Program-made: the position numbers and the translations under genes | Notes under the pieces: model-generated | Seen by the model: only the letters and a program-made list of their open reading frames with translations | Told to the model about the DNA's origin: nothing | Databases searched by the model: none | From: JBAXTE01 sp964653595 | GTDB lineage: Bacteria; Bacteroidota; Bacteroidia; Bacteroidales; WCHB1-69 | Reading direction: 5' to 3' | Assembly: GCA_964653595.1 (NCBI GenBank) | Contig: CAZZHH010000004.1 | Location: 1-64,000, forward strand | DNA: 64,000 nt | Part shown: positions 46,265-55,760 of the stretch, piece after piece | Layout: each line of letters opens with the position of its first letter | Numbering within the stretch: position 1 is the stretch's first letter

Positions 46265-46272
46265 CAAAATTA
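46265..46272 (-). promoter_or_regulatory. -7 promoter box of tRNA-Met
   Basis: On the minus strand this reads TAATTTTG, 14 bases before the tRNA 5' end. It gives the tRNA its own start separate from the long upstream gene run. Confidence 0.55.
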
Positions 46273-46321
46273 AGTATTCTATTTGAATTTCACAAACATT
46301 TGCAGAAACAAATACATCAAT

Positions 46322-47272
46322 TTACCCTTGAATATTTATAGTAGGTTGATTTTCAACTGGTAATTTTCCTGATTTTCTAATTTTTACGGTGCGTTGACTG
46401 AGGTAAACACCAAAAATGGCAACCAATATTCCAATAATTTTCATGGTTGTAAACTGTTCATTTAAGATAAAGAAAGCACCTACTGCAGTAAAAATAGGAA
46501 TGAAGTTAGTATAAATGTTTGCTTTAGCTAAACCCAGGTTTCTCACCACGTATGTATAAAGAATAAAAGCTAAGGAAGAGGCAAAAATGGATAGAAAGAT
46601 CAACGAAGAAATTAATTTAAAATTTGGTTCTACTTCTTTCACATTATCTATCCCAAAAATCAAGAATAGCGGCAAAAACCAGATAGTTCCAATTAAATTT
46701 TGCACTGCAATCATAAACATGGGATGAAAAGAAATATCAATTTTTTTCATAACAACTCCATAATTAATTGCAGCAAAAACGGCTAAAAACACCAATAAAA
46801 TTCCATCAATAGGGGCACTAAATTTCATCTCTTTGTTCAACATCATGATAATCACTCCACTGCATGATATAAAAATTCCCAAGAAATTTACGAAAGACAG
46901 TCGTTCTTTTAAAAAATAGAAACCAATCAGAGCTGTAAAAACGGGAATAGTTGAAATAATTACTGCAGTAATGGTAGCATCCACTTTTTTTAACCCATAA
47001 CTTTCGCCAATAAAATAGAGAAAAGGTTCAAAAAAAGATAAAAGAACAAATAATTTCAGGCTTTTACCCAGGGGTTTTATCTCCCTTCGCATGAAGAAAT
47101 ATAAAAACAGAAAAAGCAAAACGGTGGATATAGACAAACGAAGAGTAATGGTGGTAATTGGATTGTAATAATCAAAAACCACCTTTGACCAGACAAATGA
47201 CAATCCCCAGAAAACCATCGACAAAAAGGCAAAGAGGATTATTGTAGGACTGTTAGTTTTAGTTAAATTCAT
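46322..47272 (-). CDS. EamA/DMT-family transporter
   Basis: The protein is 316 residues with ten membrane helices arranged as two EamA repeats. The first contains MVFWGLSFVWSKVVFDYY, and the second begins near LLVFLAVFAAINYGVVMKK. The family exports metabolites or amino acids; specificity cannot be read from sequence. It is the last gene of the run starting with the LptF/LptG-like gene, 29 bases after ligA. Confidence 0.85.
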   Translation of the reverse strand: MNLTKTNSPTIILFAFLSMVFWGLSFVWSKVVFDYYNPITTITLRLSISTVLLFLFLYFFMRREIKPLGKSLKLFVLLSFFEPFLYFIGESYGLKKVDATITAVIISTIPVFTALIGFYFLKERLSFVNFLGIFISCSGVIIMMLNKEMKFSAPIDGILLVFLAVFAAINYGVVMKKIDISFHPMFMIAVQNLIGTIWFLPLFLIFGIDNVKEVEPNFKLISSLIFLSIFASSLAFILYTYVVRNLGLAKANIYTNFIPIFTAVGAFFILNEQFTTMKIIGILVAIFGVYLSQRTVKIRKSGKLPVENQPTINIQG

Positions 47273-47301
47273 ATATTTGATATCGGTTTGTAGAATTAAT
47301 G

Positions 47302-49347
47302 TTATTGATGACCAATCATATTGAAAAAATCCTCTTCCCCAATCATTGGTATTTGTAAAGATTGTGCTTTTTTCAACTTTTCAGGCCCCATGCTCTCTCC
47401 TGCTATGATATAATCCGTTTTGGCAGATATTGCACTCACATTTTTTCCACCATTCATTTCAATTAATCGTTTGAGTTCATCTCTCGAAATAGAGAACTTT
47501 CCGCTTACTACAAAAGATTTTCCTTCTAGTATCTCGTTTATTATCGATTGCTCGGCAGTTTCAAACTGCAACCCTGCATTTTTAAGTTTCTGAATAATGA
47601 TTTTATGGTTTTCAATTTGAAAATATTCAACCACCGATTTGGCTATTTGTTCACCTACATCCTCTATGGTAATCAGATCTTCTACTTTGGCTTTCATAAT
47701 AGCATCGATATTTTTTAGTGCTCGTGCAATTTTTTTGGCTACTGTTTCACCCACAAAACGTATTCCCAAAGAAAACAAGACGCGTTCAAAGGGGACCTCC
47801 TTTGATTTTTCAAGTGCATCCAGGATATTCATCACCGTTTTTTCCCTGAAACTAATTTTGCGGTCACCGCTATCTGCTACAATTACTTTTTCAAGACCAA
47901 TCAGCATATCATAATTAAGTCTGTATAAATCAGCCACATTATGAATCAGTTTCTGATCAAAAAGAATCTCTATCTTACCTTCACCAAGACTGTCGATGTT
48001 CATCGCTTTGCGACCTATGAAATGTTCCAGACGCCCTTTTATTTGAGGAGGACAGAGGTCATAATTGGGACAATAGTTGGCTGCTTCACCCTCCATTCGG
48101 ATTAATTCTGAGCCACATTCGGGGCAATGGTTGGTGAAACGAACGGGAGTTGCAAATAACTCTCTATTGGCGGTCTCCACTCCCACTATTTTTGGGATGA
48201 TTTCGCCTCCTTTTTCTAGATATACGTAATCGTTGTGATGCAAATCCAACCCGGTGATAACATCTGCATTGTGCAAAGAAGCTCGTTTTACGGTGGTTCC
48301 ACCTAGAGCGACTGGTTTCAGATTGGCCACTGGGGTTACCGCACCAGTACGACCTACTTGAAAATCAACACTAAGCAACTGGGTGAGCACTCGTTCTGTT
48401 TTGTATTTGAACGCAACAGCCCATCTAGGAGTTTTGGCGGTAAAACCAAGCTGTTTTTGAATGTCGAAATCATTGATTTTAATTACAGCTCCATCGGTAT
48501 CGAAAGGCAGTTTTTTACGTTCCACATCCCAACGATGAATAAAATCGAACACGCCTTCGATATTTGAATGAACCTCAGAATATGGAGAGATCTTAAAACC
48601 CCATTTTTTTGCCATTTCTAATGAATCATAATGTGAATTTGCAAATGGTTCATTAGAATAAATACCATATAGAAAACAGTCGAGTTTTCGTTTAGCTACT
48701 TCTTTTGGATCTTGCATTTTTAAACTACCTGAAGCAGCATTTCTCGGATTGGCTAAAGGAAACTCCCCTTGTTCAACCCTTTGTTGATTGAGCCATTCAA
48801 AGCTACTATGCGGAAGAATCACCTCCCCTCTAATTTCAAAAGAGGTTGGAAAACTACCTTTTAACTTAATCGGAATAGATGGAATTGTTTTTATGTTATT
48901 TAAAACGTCATCTCCTTGGATACCATCGCCACGAGTAACAGCTTTTACCAAAACTCCATTCTCATACCATAAACTAATTGCAACTCCATCAAATTTCAAT
49001 TCACACACAAAATCAATCGCATTATCTTGAAAAATCACATCCTTGTATACCCTATTTGCAAATTCTCGTACTTCTTCTTCGGTATATGTATTTGCAAGAG
49101 ATAGCATGGGGTATTTATGTTTAACTTGATCAAACTTTTTACTCACTTCTCCCCCAACCCGTTGCGTGGGTGAATCCAAATGCATCCATTGTGGATTAGC
49201 TTTTTCAAGCAACATCAGTTCATTCATCATCATGTCAAAATCATAATCCGAAATAGATGGCTGATCCAAGACATAATATTGGTGATTATGCTTATTGAGT
49301 TCTTGTGTTAAAAAATCAATTCTAGCTTTAATATCTTCCCTATTCAT
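47302..49347 (-). CDS. ligA: NAD-dependent DNA ligase
   Basis: LigA seals Okazaki fragments and repair nicks using NAD. The 681-residue protein has the Ia domain (YYVLDQPSISDYDFDMM) and the adenylation lysine K118 in CELKFDGVAIS. OB fold, zinc finger CPECGS...CPNYDLC (about 410-435), helix-hairpin-helix repeats and a C-terminal BRCT domain (GKSFVVSGKFSISRDE) follow in order. Length is standard. It is embedded between a glycosyltransferase and a transporter gene, an unexpected context for a replication enzyme. Gaps of 27-29 bases suggest co-transcription. Confidence 0.96.
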   Translation of the reverse strand: MNREDIKARIDFLTQELNKHNHQYYVLDQPSISDYDFDMMMNELMLLEKANPQWMHLDSPTQRVGGEVSKKFDQVKHKYPMLSLANTYTEEEVREFANRVYKDVIFQDNAIDFVCELKFDGVAISLWYENGVLVKAVTRGDGIQGDDVLNNIKTIPSIPIKLKGSFPTSFEIRGEVILPHSSFEWLNQQRVEQGEFPLANPRNAASGSLKMQDPKEVAKRKLDCFLYGIYSNEPFANSHYDSLEMAKKWGFKISPYSEVHSNIEGVFDFIHRWDVERKKLPFDTDGAVIKINDFDIQKQLGFTAKTPRWAVAFKYKTERVLTQLLSVDFQVGRTGAVTPVANLKPVALGGTTVKRASLHNADVITGLDLHHNDYVYLEKGGEIIPKIVGVETANRELFATPVRFTNHCPECGSELIRMEGEAANYCPNYDLCPPQIKGRLEHFIGRKAMNIDSLGEGKIEILFDQKLIHNVADLYRLNYDMLIGLEKVIVADSGDRKISFREKTVMNILDALEKSKEVPFERVLFSLGIRFVGETVAKKIARALKNIDAIMKAKVEDLITIEDVGEQIAKSVVEYFQIENHKIIIQKLKNAGLQFETAEQSIINEILEGKSFVVSGKFSISRDELKRLIEMNGGKNVSAISAKTDYIIAGESMGPEKLKKAQSLQIPMIGEEDFFNMIGHQ

Positions 49348-49374
49348 GTATGCAAATGATTGAAAATTTGTAAT

Positions 49375-50922
49375 TTAACTTTTTCTATACTTCAATGAAA
49401 ACTTGTTATTTTTATAGACAGTAACAATATAATTTTTATTTACCGGGTTGATGGTGGATAAAAGCTGATCAATGTAGCTTGGAAATATGGTAGTTTCATA
49501 GGTAAGTTGAGGCATAATTTTTTTCATCTGTTCGATTCTATTCGGAAGATTCTCCAACGTATAGAAAAGTACAAAACGAGGCTCATTATCTGAGTTCCAA
49601 GGCAAATGTAACGAATCCAATGGTTGATTATTGGTGATATTAAACTCAATGGGGTATTGCCCTGTATAAAAAAGTGGCGACCACAATGTCATATTATCCA
49701 CAGTATTTTCAATCATGAAACTTTGTACATTCTCGTACTTATAAAGGTGTAACATCGATTCCACTCGTGTTCGTTTTGAATACATAGTGGAGATAACCAA
49801 AAGCAAAGTCATGTTGATGGTGATAGCAAAAATCCATGCTACCCGTTCAGATCTTTGCGAAAACCATTTAATTCTGCCTTTCTCTCTTAATTCATGCCAG
49901 CCGATCATCCCAGAGATAACAAAAAACGGCAAAATTGGCAATATAAAACGCTCTTGCTTATTTGGGAAATAGGAATGAAAAACAAAAAAGAGAATGAATG
50001 GAAGAAAGAGAATTAGATGTTTGCGCCACGAATAAAAGAGACCAGTCACCAAAAACAGACTGACAGGAGGAATCACAATACCCATGATTACCAATATGTA
50101 GTTATACCAAGGACCGTTAGGATAATCTCCTTTGTGAACGACATTATAACGAGCATACTCCATTAATTCAGCAAATGGTCTTTTCCAAATCAAATAATCA
50201 ATCAATCCTTGAGTAAGAAAAAGAACAATGAAAAAACCGATGGTAAACCAAACTGCTTTTAGAAATCCTTTTTTGAATAGAATTACAAGTCCTAATCCTA
50301 GAATAAAAAAAGCAACCTGAAATCTAACAGAGAAGGCCAATGCACTGAACATCCCACTATATAAAAAAGCAGAGGATTTTATGGTGTTACTTTCAAAATC
50401 ATCCTTAACCACGACCCAGATAGAGAGCAACAGAAAAGGAATGGTTACAATTTCAACCATGGTACGAACGCTCAGCCAAGGCATTGTCCATAAACAGGCA
50501 AGGATCAGACCTGTAGTAAATGCTGTTTTTGAATTCGAGAGTTTTAAAGTTATTTTATACCCCAAAGACACAACCAAAAGAGAGAATGAAGCATGCAACA
50601 AACGGATAATCAACATTTTAGTATCAGGAGATACAATTCCTATTGCATTAAATAACCCTAATAATATAAAATTAATCCCAGGATAAAACAAGCTATGTCC
50701 TTGCGGTCCATTATTTCCAATAGTCCAGGGCAACCAATTTCCTGAATCGCGACCATCTACCCATGATTGAGGAGTTTCAACGTAGATGAAATGGTCGTCG
50801 TGCATACCAAAACCCTTCGCAAATATAACTGCAACCAACCTTACCACGATAGCCAAAATCAATAGGAAAGAAAGTGGATTTTTTTTATAAAAATCATGAA
50901 TCGACTGAATAATTTTTCGCAT
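49375..50922 (-). CDS. GT22-like membrane mannosyltransferase
   Basis: The protein is 515 residues with about ten membrane helices. It has a GT-C layout: the first loop carries GFGMHDDHFIYVETPQSW with the acidic pair typical of these enzymes. Later HSYFPNKQERFILPILPFF resembles the HKExRF motif of Alg9-like/GPI mannosyltransferases. The soluble C-terminal part is extracytoplasmic. It sits 10 bases after a GT4 gene in a run of glycosyltransferases, so it probably uses a lipid-linked sugar for a surface glycan. Sugar and acceptor are unknown. Confidence 0.75.
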   Translation of the reverse strand: MRKIIQSIHDFYKKNPLSFLLILAIVVRLVAVIFAKGFGMHDDHFIYVETPQSWVDGRDSGNWLPWTIGNNGPQGHSLFYPGINFILLGLFNAIGIVSPDTKMLIIRLLHASFSLLVVSLGYKITLKLSNSKTAFTTGLILACLWTMPWLSVRTMVEIVTIPFLLLSIWVVVKDDFESNTIKSSAFLYSGMFSALAFSVRFQVAFFILGLGLVILFKKGFLKAVWFTIGFFIVLFLTQGLIDYLIWKRPFAELMEYARYNVVHKGDYPNGPWYNYILVIMGIVIPPVSLFLVTGLFYSWRKHLILFLPFILFFVFHSYFPNKQERFILPILPFFVISGMIGWHELREKGRIKWFSQRSERVAWIFAITINMTLLLVISTMYSKRTRVESMLHLYKYENVQSFMIENTVDNMTLWSPLFYTGQYPIEFNITNNQPLDSLHLPWNSDNEPRFVLFYTLENLPNRIEQMKKIMPQLTYETTIFPSYIDQLLSTINPVNKNYIVTVYKNNKFSLKYRKS

Positions 50923-50932
50923 AAAATCTTAG

Positions 50933-52129
50933 CTATTTTTTTGTAATCGATTGTTGAATTAGTTGATGTAATTTTTCTCCCTGACTTTGCCAGTTAAAAT
51001 TAGAGACGTACAAAAATGCATTATCAGCTATGGATTTTGCAAGTTCGTAATTTTCAAATAAAGAGAGGATCGATTTAGCAAATTCAGCAGCGTCATCGGC
51101 AACAAGAATATCCTTTCCTGCGATGGCTTTGAGAGATTTATTTGCAATATTGCTTGTAACACAAGGAACTTTCATTGCCATCGCTTCCAAAAGTTTATTT
51201 TGCAGACCTGATCCCATTCTCATTGGGGCAACAAAAATTTTTGCTCGTTGATAGAATGGACGTAAATCATCCACAAAACCAGTCACCATAGTGTTCTCAG
51301 AAACAAGAGAATTCACTCTAATATGTGGATTTGCACCGGCCAAAACAACCTTCATCGTTGGGTAATATTTCCAAACCAAGGGCATGATTTCATTCACTAA
51401 ATATTCAGATGCATCAATATTTGGCATATACCCCATATTGCCAGTAAATAAAATATCTATATCTTTTTCTGTGACTTCCGATTTATAAAAGTCGAAATCA
51501 ACACCATTTAAAACAACCATAATTGAATATTTTTCTTGAGGATCCATCCATTTTTTATCTACTTCACTGATAATCGTTTTAAAGGAAAATTTTTTATTCA
51601 ATAACAATTCGTAGCGTTTCAACAATTTGAATTCTAACCAAAAGGGTAGTTTATAAAAAAAATTTACTTTCTCAAATCTTCTATACATACCCATAGAAAA
51701 TGCATCTTGAAAATCGATAACTTTAGGAAAGTTAGAATTTTCCACATAAGGTGCCATTCGATGTAATTGCACATAAATGGAATGTGGATTTACCCTTTTG
51801 ATCCATTTATTAATTCTGATATGAGTTATAAAATTGTGGAACAACCCTACTTGAAATGGGCGAATATTAAAAAAAGATTGGAGAATACCAAGTAAACTAA
51901 AAAACCAATTATTTTTTATAAAAATAATTTCTTTGCAATATTTTTCTAAGAATACAATAGCTTGTTGATTGAATTTGTGATTTTGGCATAAGGCACACAA
52001 GTATATATCATAGTACAAAGAAAGCTCTTTAATCTGGTGGTATGCCCGCAACTTGTCCCCTTTTTCAAGCGGATAAGGTACTCTTGAGAGCAAAACTACA
52101 AGTTTCTCTTTCCCTATTTGCTTAGTCAT
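50933..52129 (-). CDS. GT4-family glycosyltransferase
   Basis: The protein is 398 residues and soluble, with a GT-B fold. The N-terminal acceptor domain opens LVVLLSRVPYPLEKGDKLRAY. The nucleotide-sugar domain has ILFTGNMGYMPNIDASEYL, VVLAGANPH and the C-terminal PMRMGSGLQNKLLEAMAMKV with the catalytic-region Glu. This matches sugar transferases of the exopolysaccharide type. Its start overlaps the end of the preceding GT4 gene by 8 bases, indicating coupled translation. Confidence 0.87.
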   Translation of the reverse strand: MTKQIGKEKLVVLLSRVPYPLEKGDKLRAYHQIKELSLYYDIYLCALCQNHKFNQQAIVFLEKYCKEIIFIKNNWFFSLLGILQSFFNIRPFQVGLFHNFITHIRINKWIKRVNPHSIYVQLHRMAPYVENSNFPKVIDFQDAFSMGMYRRFEKVNFFYKLPFWLEFKLLKRYELLLNKKFSFKTIISEVDKKWMDPQEKYSIMVVLNGVDFDFYKSEVTEKDIDILFTGNMGYMPNIDASEYLVNEIMPLVWKYYPTMKVVLAGANPHIRVNSLVSENTMVTGFVDDLRPFYQRAKIFVAPMRMGSGLQNKLLEAMAMKVPCVTSNIANKSLKAIAGKDILVADDAAEFAKSILSLFENYELAKSIADNAFLYVSNFNWQSQGEKLHQLIQQSITKK

Positions 52130-53339
52130 GATGTAAAGATTTGTAAAAATCGACCAAAGACGGAGTGATAATTGCCATGTTATGTTCTAAATGAATTAAC
52201 TCATGCGCATTATTTCCAATAATTTTTCTTAAATCATGATTTTCTATCAACAATTTAATAGCATCTGTAAATTGAACTTCATCATCCGCGATAATAATAT
52301 CGTGTTTATCTGTATAATTGATACCCTCAGCACCAACTGTTGTGGTTACGACAGGTTTGCCGAGTAGCATACTTTCTATAATTTTAATTCGTATACCACT
52401 ACCCGAAAAGAGCGGTGTTATGATGATATCGCAATCGTTGATAAAAGAGTACGCATCTTCCACTTCTCCATGAACCGACAAATTGGGAAATTGATAATTG
52501 TAAAAAGAATTGGGAATAAGTCGGCCTGCAAGGTGAAAATGGACCTTTGAGTTAGCCAAAAAATTTGGAATCCAGACATTTTCAATAAACCATTCCATTC
52601 CCTCAATGTTGGGATACCAATTCATGGAACCAATATATCCAATATGTATTACAGATTGGTTTACACCTATGCTTTTAGGAATAACTTGATTTATAACAGA
52701 ATTATTAATTCCAAAAGGGATCACCTTCATTGGCTTATAGCAGCCATTTTGAAGAAAAAAATCCATATCGGGTTTGGAAATTGTGATGATACCATCAGCT
52801 AAGTTTATCGATTTTAACTCATAATCCATCAAGGTTTTTGATAAATGATTGAGATAAATTTTTTTCAACAAGGATGTACAATTATCGCATAATCTTTTCC
52901 AAATACGGTGTTCGATATTGTGAGCACGAATTACGATCTTGGCATCGGAATACTTCCGTATTGTAGGTATATATGGCGCTAAAAAAATAGTTTCAATTTG
53001 TACAATATCAAAGGATTGTTTTTTTAAAACTTCAATTAATTTATTCTTAAAATTATGAGAAATAAAACGTTCGACATGGTAAGATTTATTTTGAAATAAG
53101 TTGATAAATGCATTTTTTGGTTTCACTTTTAAGTCGATATCAACAAACTCAATTTGAGTGGAATCAACGTAATTTTTGGGGAGTTGATCCATACTTACAT
53201 TGTACTTATATGAGTTTACTGCAATTATTTTGACTTGATGGCCAGCTTCTAATAAGCTCTGGGTAATGTTATTCATAGCAATCGACCCACCTTCAAGTGG
53301 AGGGTAAGGTGGCTTATTGCAAAGTTGTAATATTTTCAT
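52122..53339 (-). CDS. GT4-family glycosyltransferase
   Basis: The protein is 405 residues with a GT-B fold. The start is ILQLCNKPPYPPLEGGSIAM, with the glycine-rich acceptor loop. The donor domain shows HIGYIGSMNWYPNIEGMEWF, FHLAGRLI and PLFSGSGIRIKIIESMLLGKPVV. It is similar in plan to the next GT4 gene, and the two may be paralogues. It begins 3 bases after the LptF/LptG-like gene. Specificity is unknown. Confidence 0.87.
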   Translation of the reverse strand: MKILQLCNKPPYPPLEGGSIAMNNITQSLLEAGHQVKIIAVNSYKYNVSMDQLPKNYVDSTQIEFVDIDLKVKPKNAFINLFQNKSYHVERFISHNFKNKLIEVLKKQSFDIVQIETIFLAPYIPTIRKYSDAKIVIRAHNIEHRIWKRLCDNCTSLLKKIYLNHLSKTLMDYELKSINLADGIITISKPDMDFFLQNGCYKPMKVIPFGINNSVINQVIPKSIGVNQSVIHIGYIGSMNWYPNIEGMEWFIENVWIPNFLANSKVHFHLAGRLIPNSFYNYQFPNLSVHGEVEDAYSFINDCDIIITPLFSGSGIRIKIIESMLLGKPVVTTTVGAEGINYTDKHDIIIADDEVQFTDAIKLLIENHDLRKIIGNNAHELIHLEHNMAIITPSLVDFYKSLHHD

Positions 53340-53342
53340 CTT

Positions 53343-54779
53343 TTATTTATTTGCCTTATTTTTCATTTTAAAAACCTTCATCCATTTTTGCCATGCTTCT
53401 GCATCCAACAGTTGAGAATCGGTGGTTGCTTTCCACAAAAGGAATATACCCAATGGAAACAATACAACAGTAGAAATCCACATTCCAACAGAAGCCGAAA
53501 ATACACCCTCACGAGCAAACTTTTCACCAGTTATGTTGATAATCCAAAAAAGGATAAACACAAAAACAGAAAACACCATAGGGAAACCTAATCCTCCTTT
53601 TCGAATGATGGAACCAAGGGGAGCACCTATCATAAACAAAAGCACACAAGCTAACGACAATGAAAATTTTCGATGCCATTCGATCTCATATTTCCACTTC
53701 ATTTTGTATTGCATACGATAGTCTTGCTTATTAAACTCAATATTCTCCTTTTGATTTCGAGCTGCATTTAAAGCAAAATCAATGATCGATTTTTTTTCTA
53801 CCTCATTCAAATCCGACATTGGATCGGAATTTATAGAAGATATTTGACTTGAATTATATACATTCGAGGTATCATAAAAATTGTTGAGATAATAAAAATT
53901 ACTTACCAGTGTTTTAGAAAAAATTGATTTTTGTTTTTGCACCAACACATTCATAGAATCAATTACATTATCAAGTTGACCAATATCTAACATCTGGTAC
54001 CCTTTTTTTAAAAAGTCATCGTTGGTTTTGCTCATCGAAAAAGAGCTTAAGTTCATCCTTTTTTGATTTTCAGAAAATTTAATTCTCGTCAATGGTCTAA
54101 TCAAACTATATATACCTCTTTTAGGATCTTCATCCATGATAAACCCATTGTATAGTGTAAAAATTAAATATTTTTTATCGGCAGTCATTACCATTTTTCC
54201 CCACTCTGCTCTCGTAACGGTGGTATTACCCATTCGTTTGCTATGATCATATATCAACACATCATGGATGGTTTCGTTATCGCGCTCTTTTTTGGCAATT
54301 CGTATAACATAATTATCGATACTCGAATTAAAAACACCCTCTTGAATGGTGAGAGCTGGCTTTTGTTCTCGCACATCGAAAAGGATAGACTGAAATTTTA
54401 AATTTGCCAGAGGCAGCACATTATTGGCAAAGAAAAAGGTAGAGATACTTAAAATAAATACAAAAACAAAAAGGGGAACCATTATTTTGCGCATCGATAT
54501 TCCAGCAGATTTCATTGCAACAAGCTCATATCTCTCTCCCAAATTTCCAAACAGCATAAGAGAAGATAATAAAACCGCTAATGGAACCGCTAGTGGCACA
54601 AATGTAGAAGAAGCATAAAATAAAAGTTGAGCAATTATTTGCCATTCAAGACCTTTTCCTACTAAATCGTCAATGTATTTCCACAAAAACTGCATCAACA
54701 ACACAAATAGTGCAATAAAAAAAGTTGCTAAAAATGGACCAAAATATTGCCTTAACACATACAAATGTAGCTTTTTCAC
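53343..54779 (-). CDS. LptF/LptG-family permease
   Basis: The protein is 478 residues of the YjgP/YjgQ family that forms the membrane part of the LPS export ABC transporter LptB2FG. Three N-terminal helices (for example YFGPFLATFFIALFVLLMQF), a periplasmic beta-jellyroll domain (VLPLANLKFQSILFDVREQK) and three C-terminal helices with GAPLGSIIRKGG are all seen. The periplasmic domain has an insert of about 90 residues rich in Asn and Ser. LptF and LptG cannot be told apart here. It heads the long glycosyltransferase run. Confidence 0.85.
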   Translation of the reverse strand: MKKLHLYVLRQYFGPFLATFFIALFVLLMQFLWKYIDDLVGKGLEWQIIAQLLFYASSTFVPLAVPLAVLLSSLMLFGNLGERYELVAMKSAGISMRKIMVPLFVFVFILSISTFFFANNVLPLANLKFQSILFDVREQKPALTIQEGVFNSSIDNYVIRIAKKERDNETIHDVLIYDHSKRMGNTTVTRAEWGKMVMTADKKYLIFTLYNGFIMDEDPKRGIYSLIRPLTRIKFSENQKRMNLSSFSMSKTNDDFLKKGYQMLDIGQLDNVIDSMNVLVQKQKSIFSKTLVSNFYYLNNFYDTSNVYNSSQISSINSDPMSDLNEVEKKSIIDFALNAARNQKENIEFNKQDYRMQYKMKWKYEIEWHRKFSLSLACVLLFMIGAPLGSIIRKGGLGFPMVFSVFVFILFWIINITGEKFAREGVFSASVGMWISTVVLFPLGIFLLWKATTDSQLLDAEAWQKWMKVFKMKNKANK

Positions 54780-54797
54780 AAATCTTTTTTTTTATTG

Positions 54798-54805
54798 CAA
54801 AAGTA
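54798..54805 (-). promoter_or_regulatory. -7 promoter box of the LptG-GT-ligA run
   Basis: On the minus strand this reads TACTTTTG, 18 bases before the ATG at 54779. The next 220 bases up to the beta-barrel gene hold nothing else recognisable. Confidence 0.55.
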
Positions 54806-55024
54806 TCATTTTTTTTTCAAATTATTGGGAAAAACAGGAATCTATGTTCTTCAATTTAGGATAATTTATAAAACGAGTATCATGGATTACGTCCTTCAAT
54901 AAACGCTAATTAGAGAACCATGATTAAAACGAAAAAGTGTCCTTATCAAAAAGGAGATTATCATGTCAACTTATCTAGAGCATACGAAACTTTCAAACTC
55001 CTCCTTTATCTTTCAGAGAAAAAA

Positions 55025-55702
55025 TTATTCTTTAGGTTTTTTTTTCTCATATTTTCTGTCATTGATAACATAAATCACTCTAAATGTCAGCATGTTATGA
55101 TACTGTTTTCTCCAATGTTGTGCAGATAGCACATTCCCTTTTTCAAAGGATCGCTCTCGAATTGGGATTACAGAATAAGCATATCTAAAATTAAACTTCC
55201 ACTGATGGTATATTTTAAAACGGACATCTGCAAGTACATTCCAATCAGATCTTTCGTATGTCCCTGAGGTGGTGGTGGTAGTTGAAACCAAAGAACCATT
55301 TTCATATTCTTTTACCCCAATTGCTCGTCCCCACGAAAAACCTAGCCCAAAAGTAAATCCTCCTTTATCTTCGTAATGTAGCATAAATGGGGTTTCTACA
55401 TAATCTAAAAACAGACGATATTTCCACTTTTGAGGAAAAGTATCCACAGCTGTTTTTTTTGCCATAGATCCCTTCTGATTATACAATGTTTCGATGCTCA
55501 CCAACCATTTTTTACTCTTCTCGATAGGAAAAATAACACCTAAGCCTATATTTGCACCCACTTTTTTATAACCATATACTTCATCACCATCTACTTGCGA
55601 AATATTAACACCCCCAATTATTTGGCCTTTAAAAATCTGAGCATTCGTTGGATTTATTGCAACAAAAAATAAAACCAACATTGTTATTATCTGTTTTTTC
55701 AT
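55025..55702 (-). CDS. Outer membrane beta-barrel protein
   Basis: The protein is 225 residues from the ATG at 55702, which gives a clean signal peptide (MKKQIITMLVLFFVAINPTNAQ). The mature part alternates hydrophobic and polar residues in short strands with aromatic ends (for example GGFTFGLGFSWGRAIG and WKFNFRYAYSVIP), as in small Bacteroidota beta-barrels. Starting at 55768 instead would remove the signal peptide's position and overlap tex. It lies 58 bases after tex without a promoter box. Ligand unknown. Confidence 0.75.
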   Translation of the reverse strand: MKKQIITMLVLFFVAINPTNAQIFKGQIIGGVNISQVDGDEVYGYKKVGANIGLGVIFPIEKSKKWLVSIETLYNQKGSMAKKTAVDTFPQKWKYRLFLDYVETPFMLHYEDKGGFTFGLGFSWGRAIGVKEYENGSLVSTTTTTSGTYERSDWNVLADVRFKIYHQWKFNFRYAYSVIPIRERSFEKGNVLSAQHWRKQYHNMLTFRVIYVINDRKYEKKKPKE

Positions 55703-55760
55703 ACAATAATATCTAGATTTGTGGATTGAAAAATTTAAATTCAGACTTACTTTACCCATT

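Noticed and set aside
54920..55129. Plus-strand 69-codon frame between the LptF/LptG-like and beta-barrel genes
   Set aside because: It runs into the antisense of the beta-barrel gene and has no domain or promoter.
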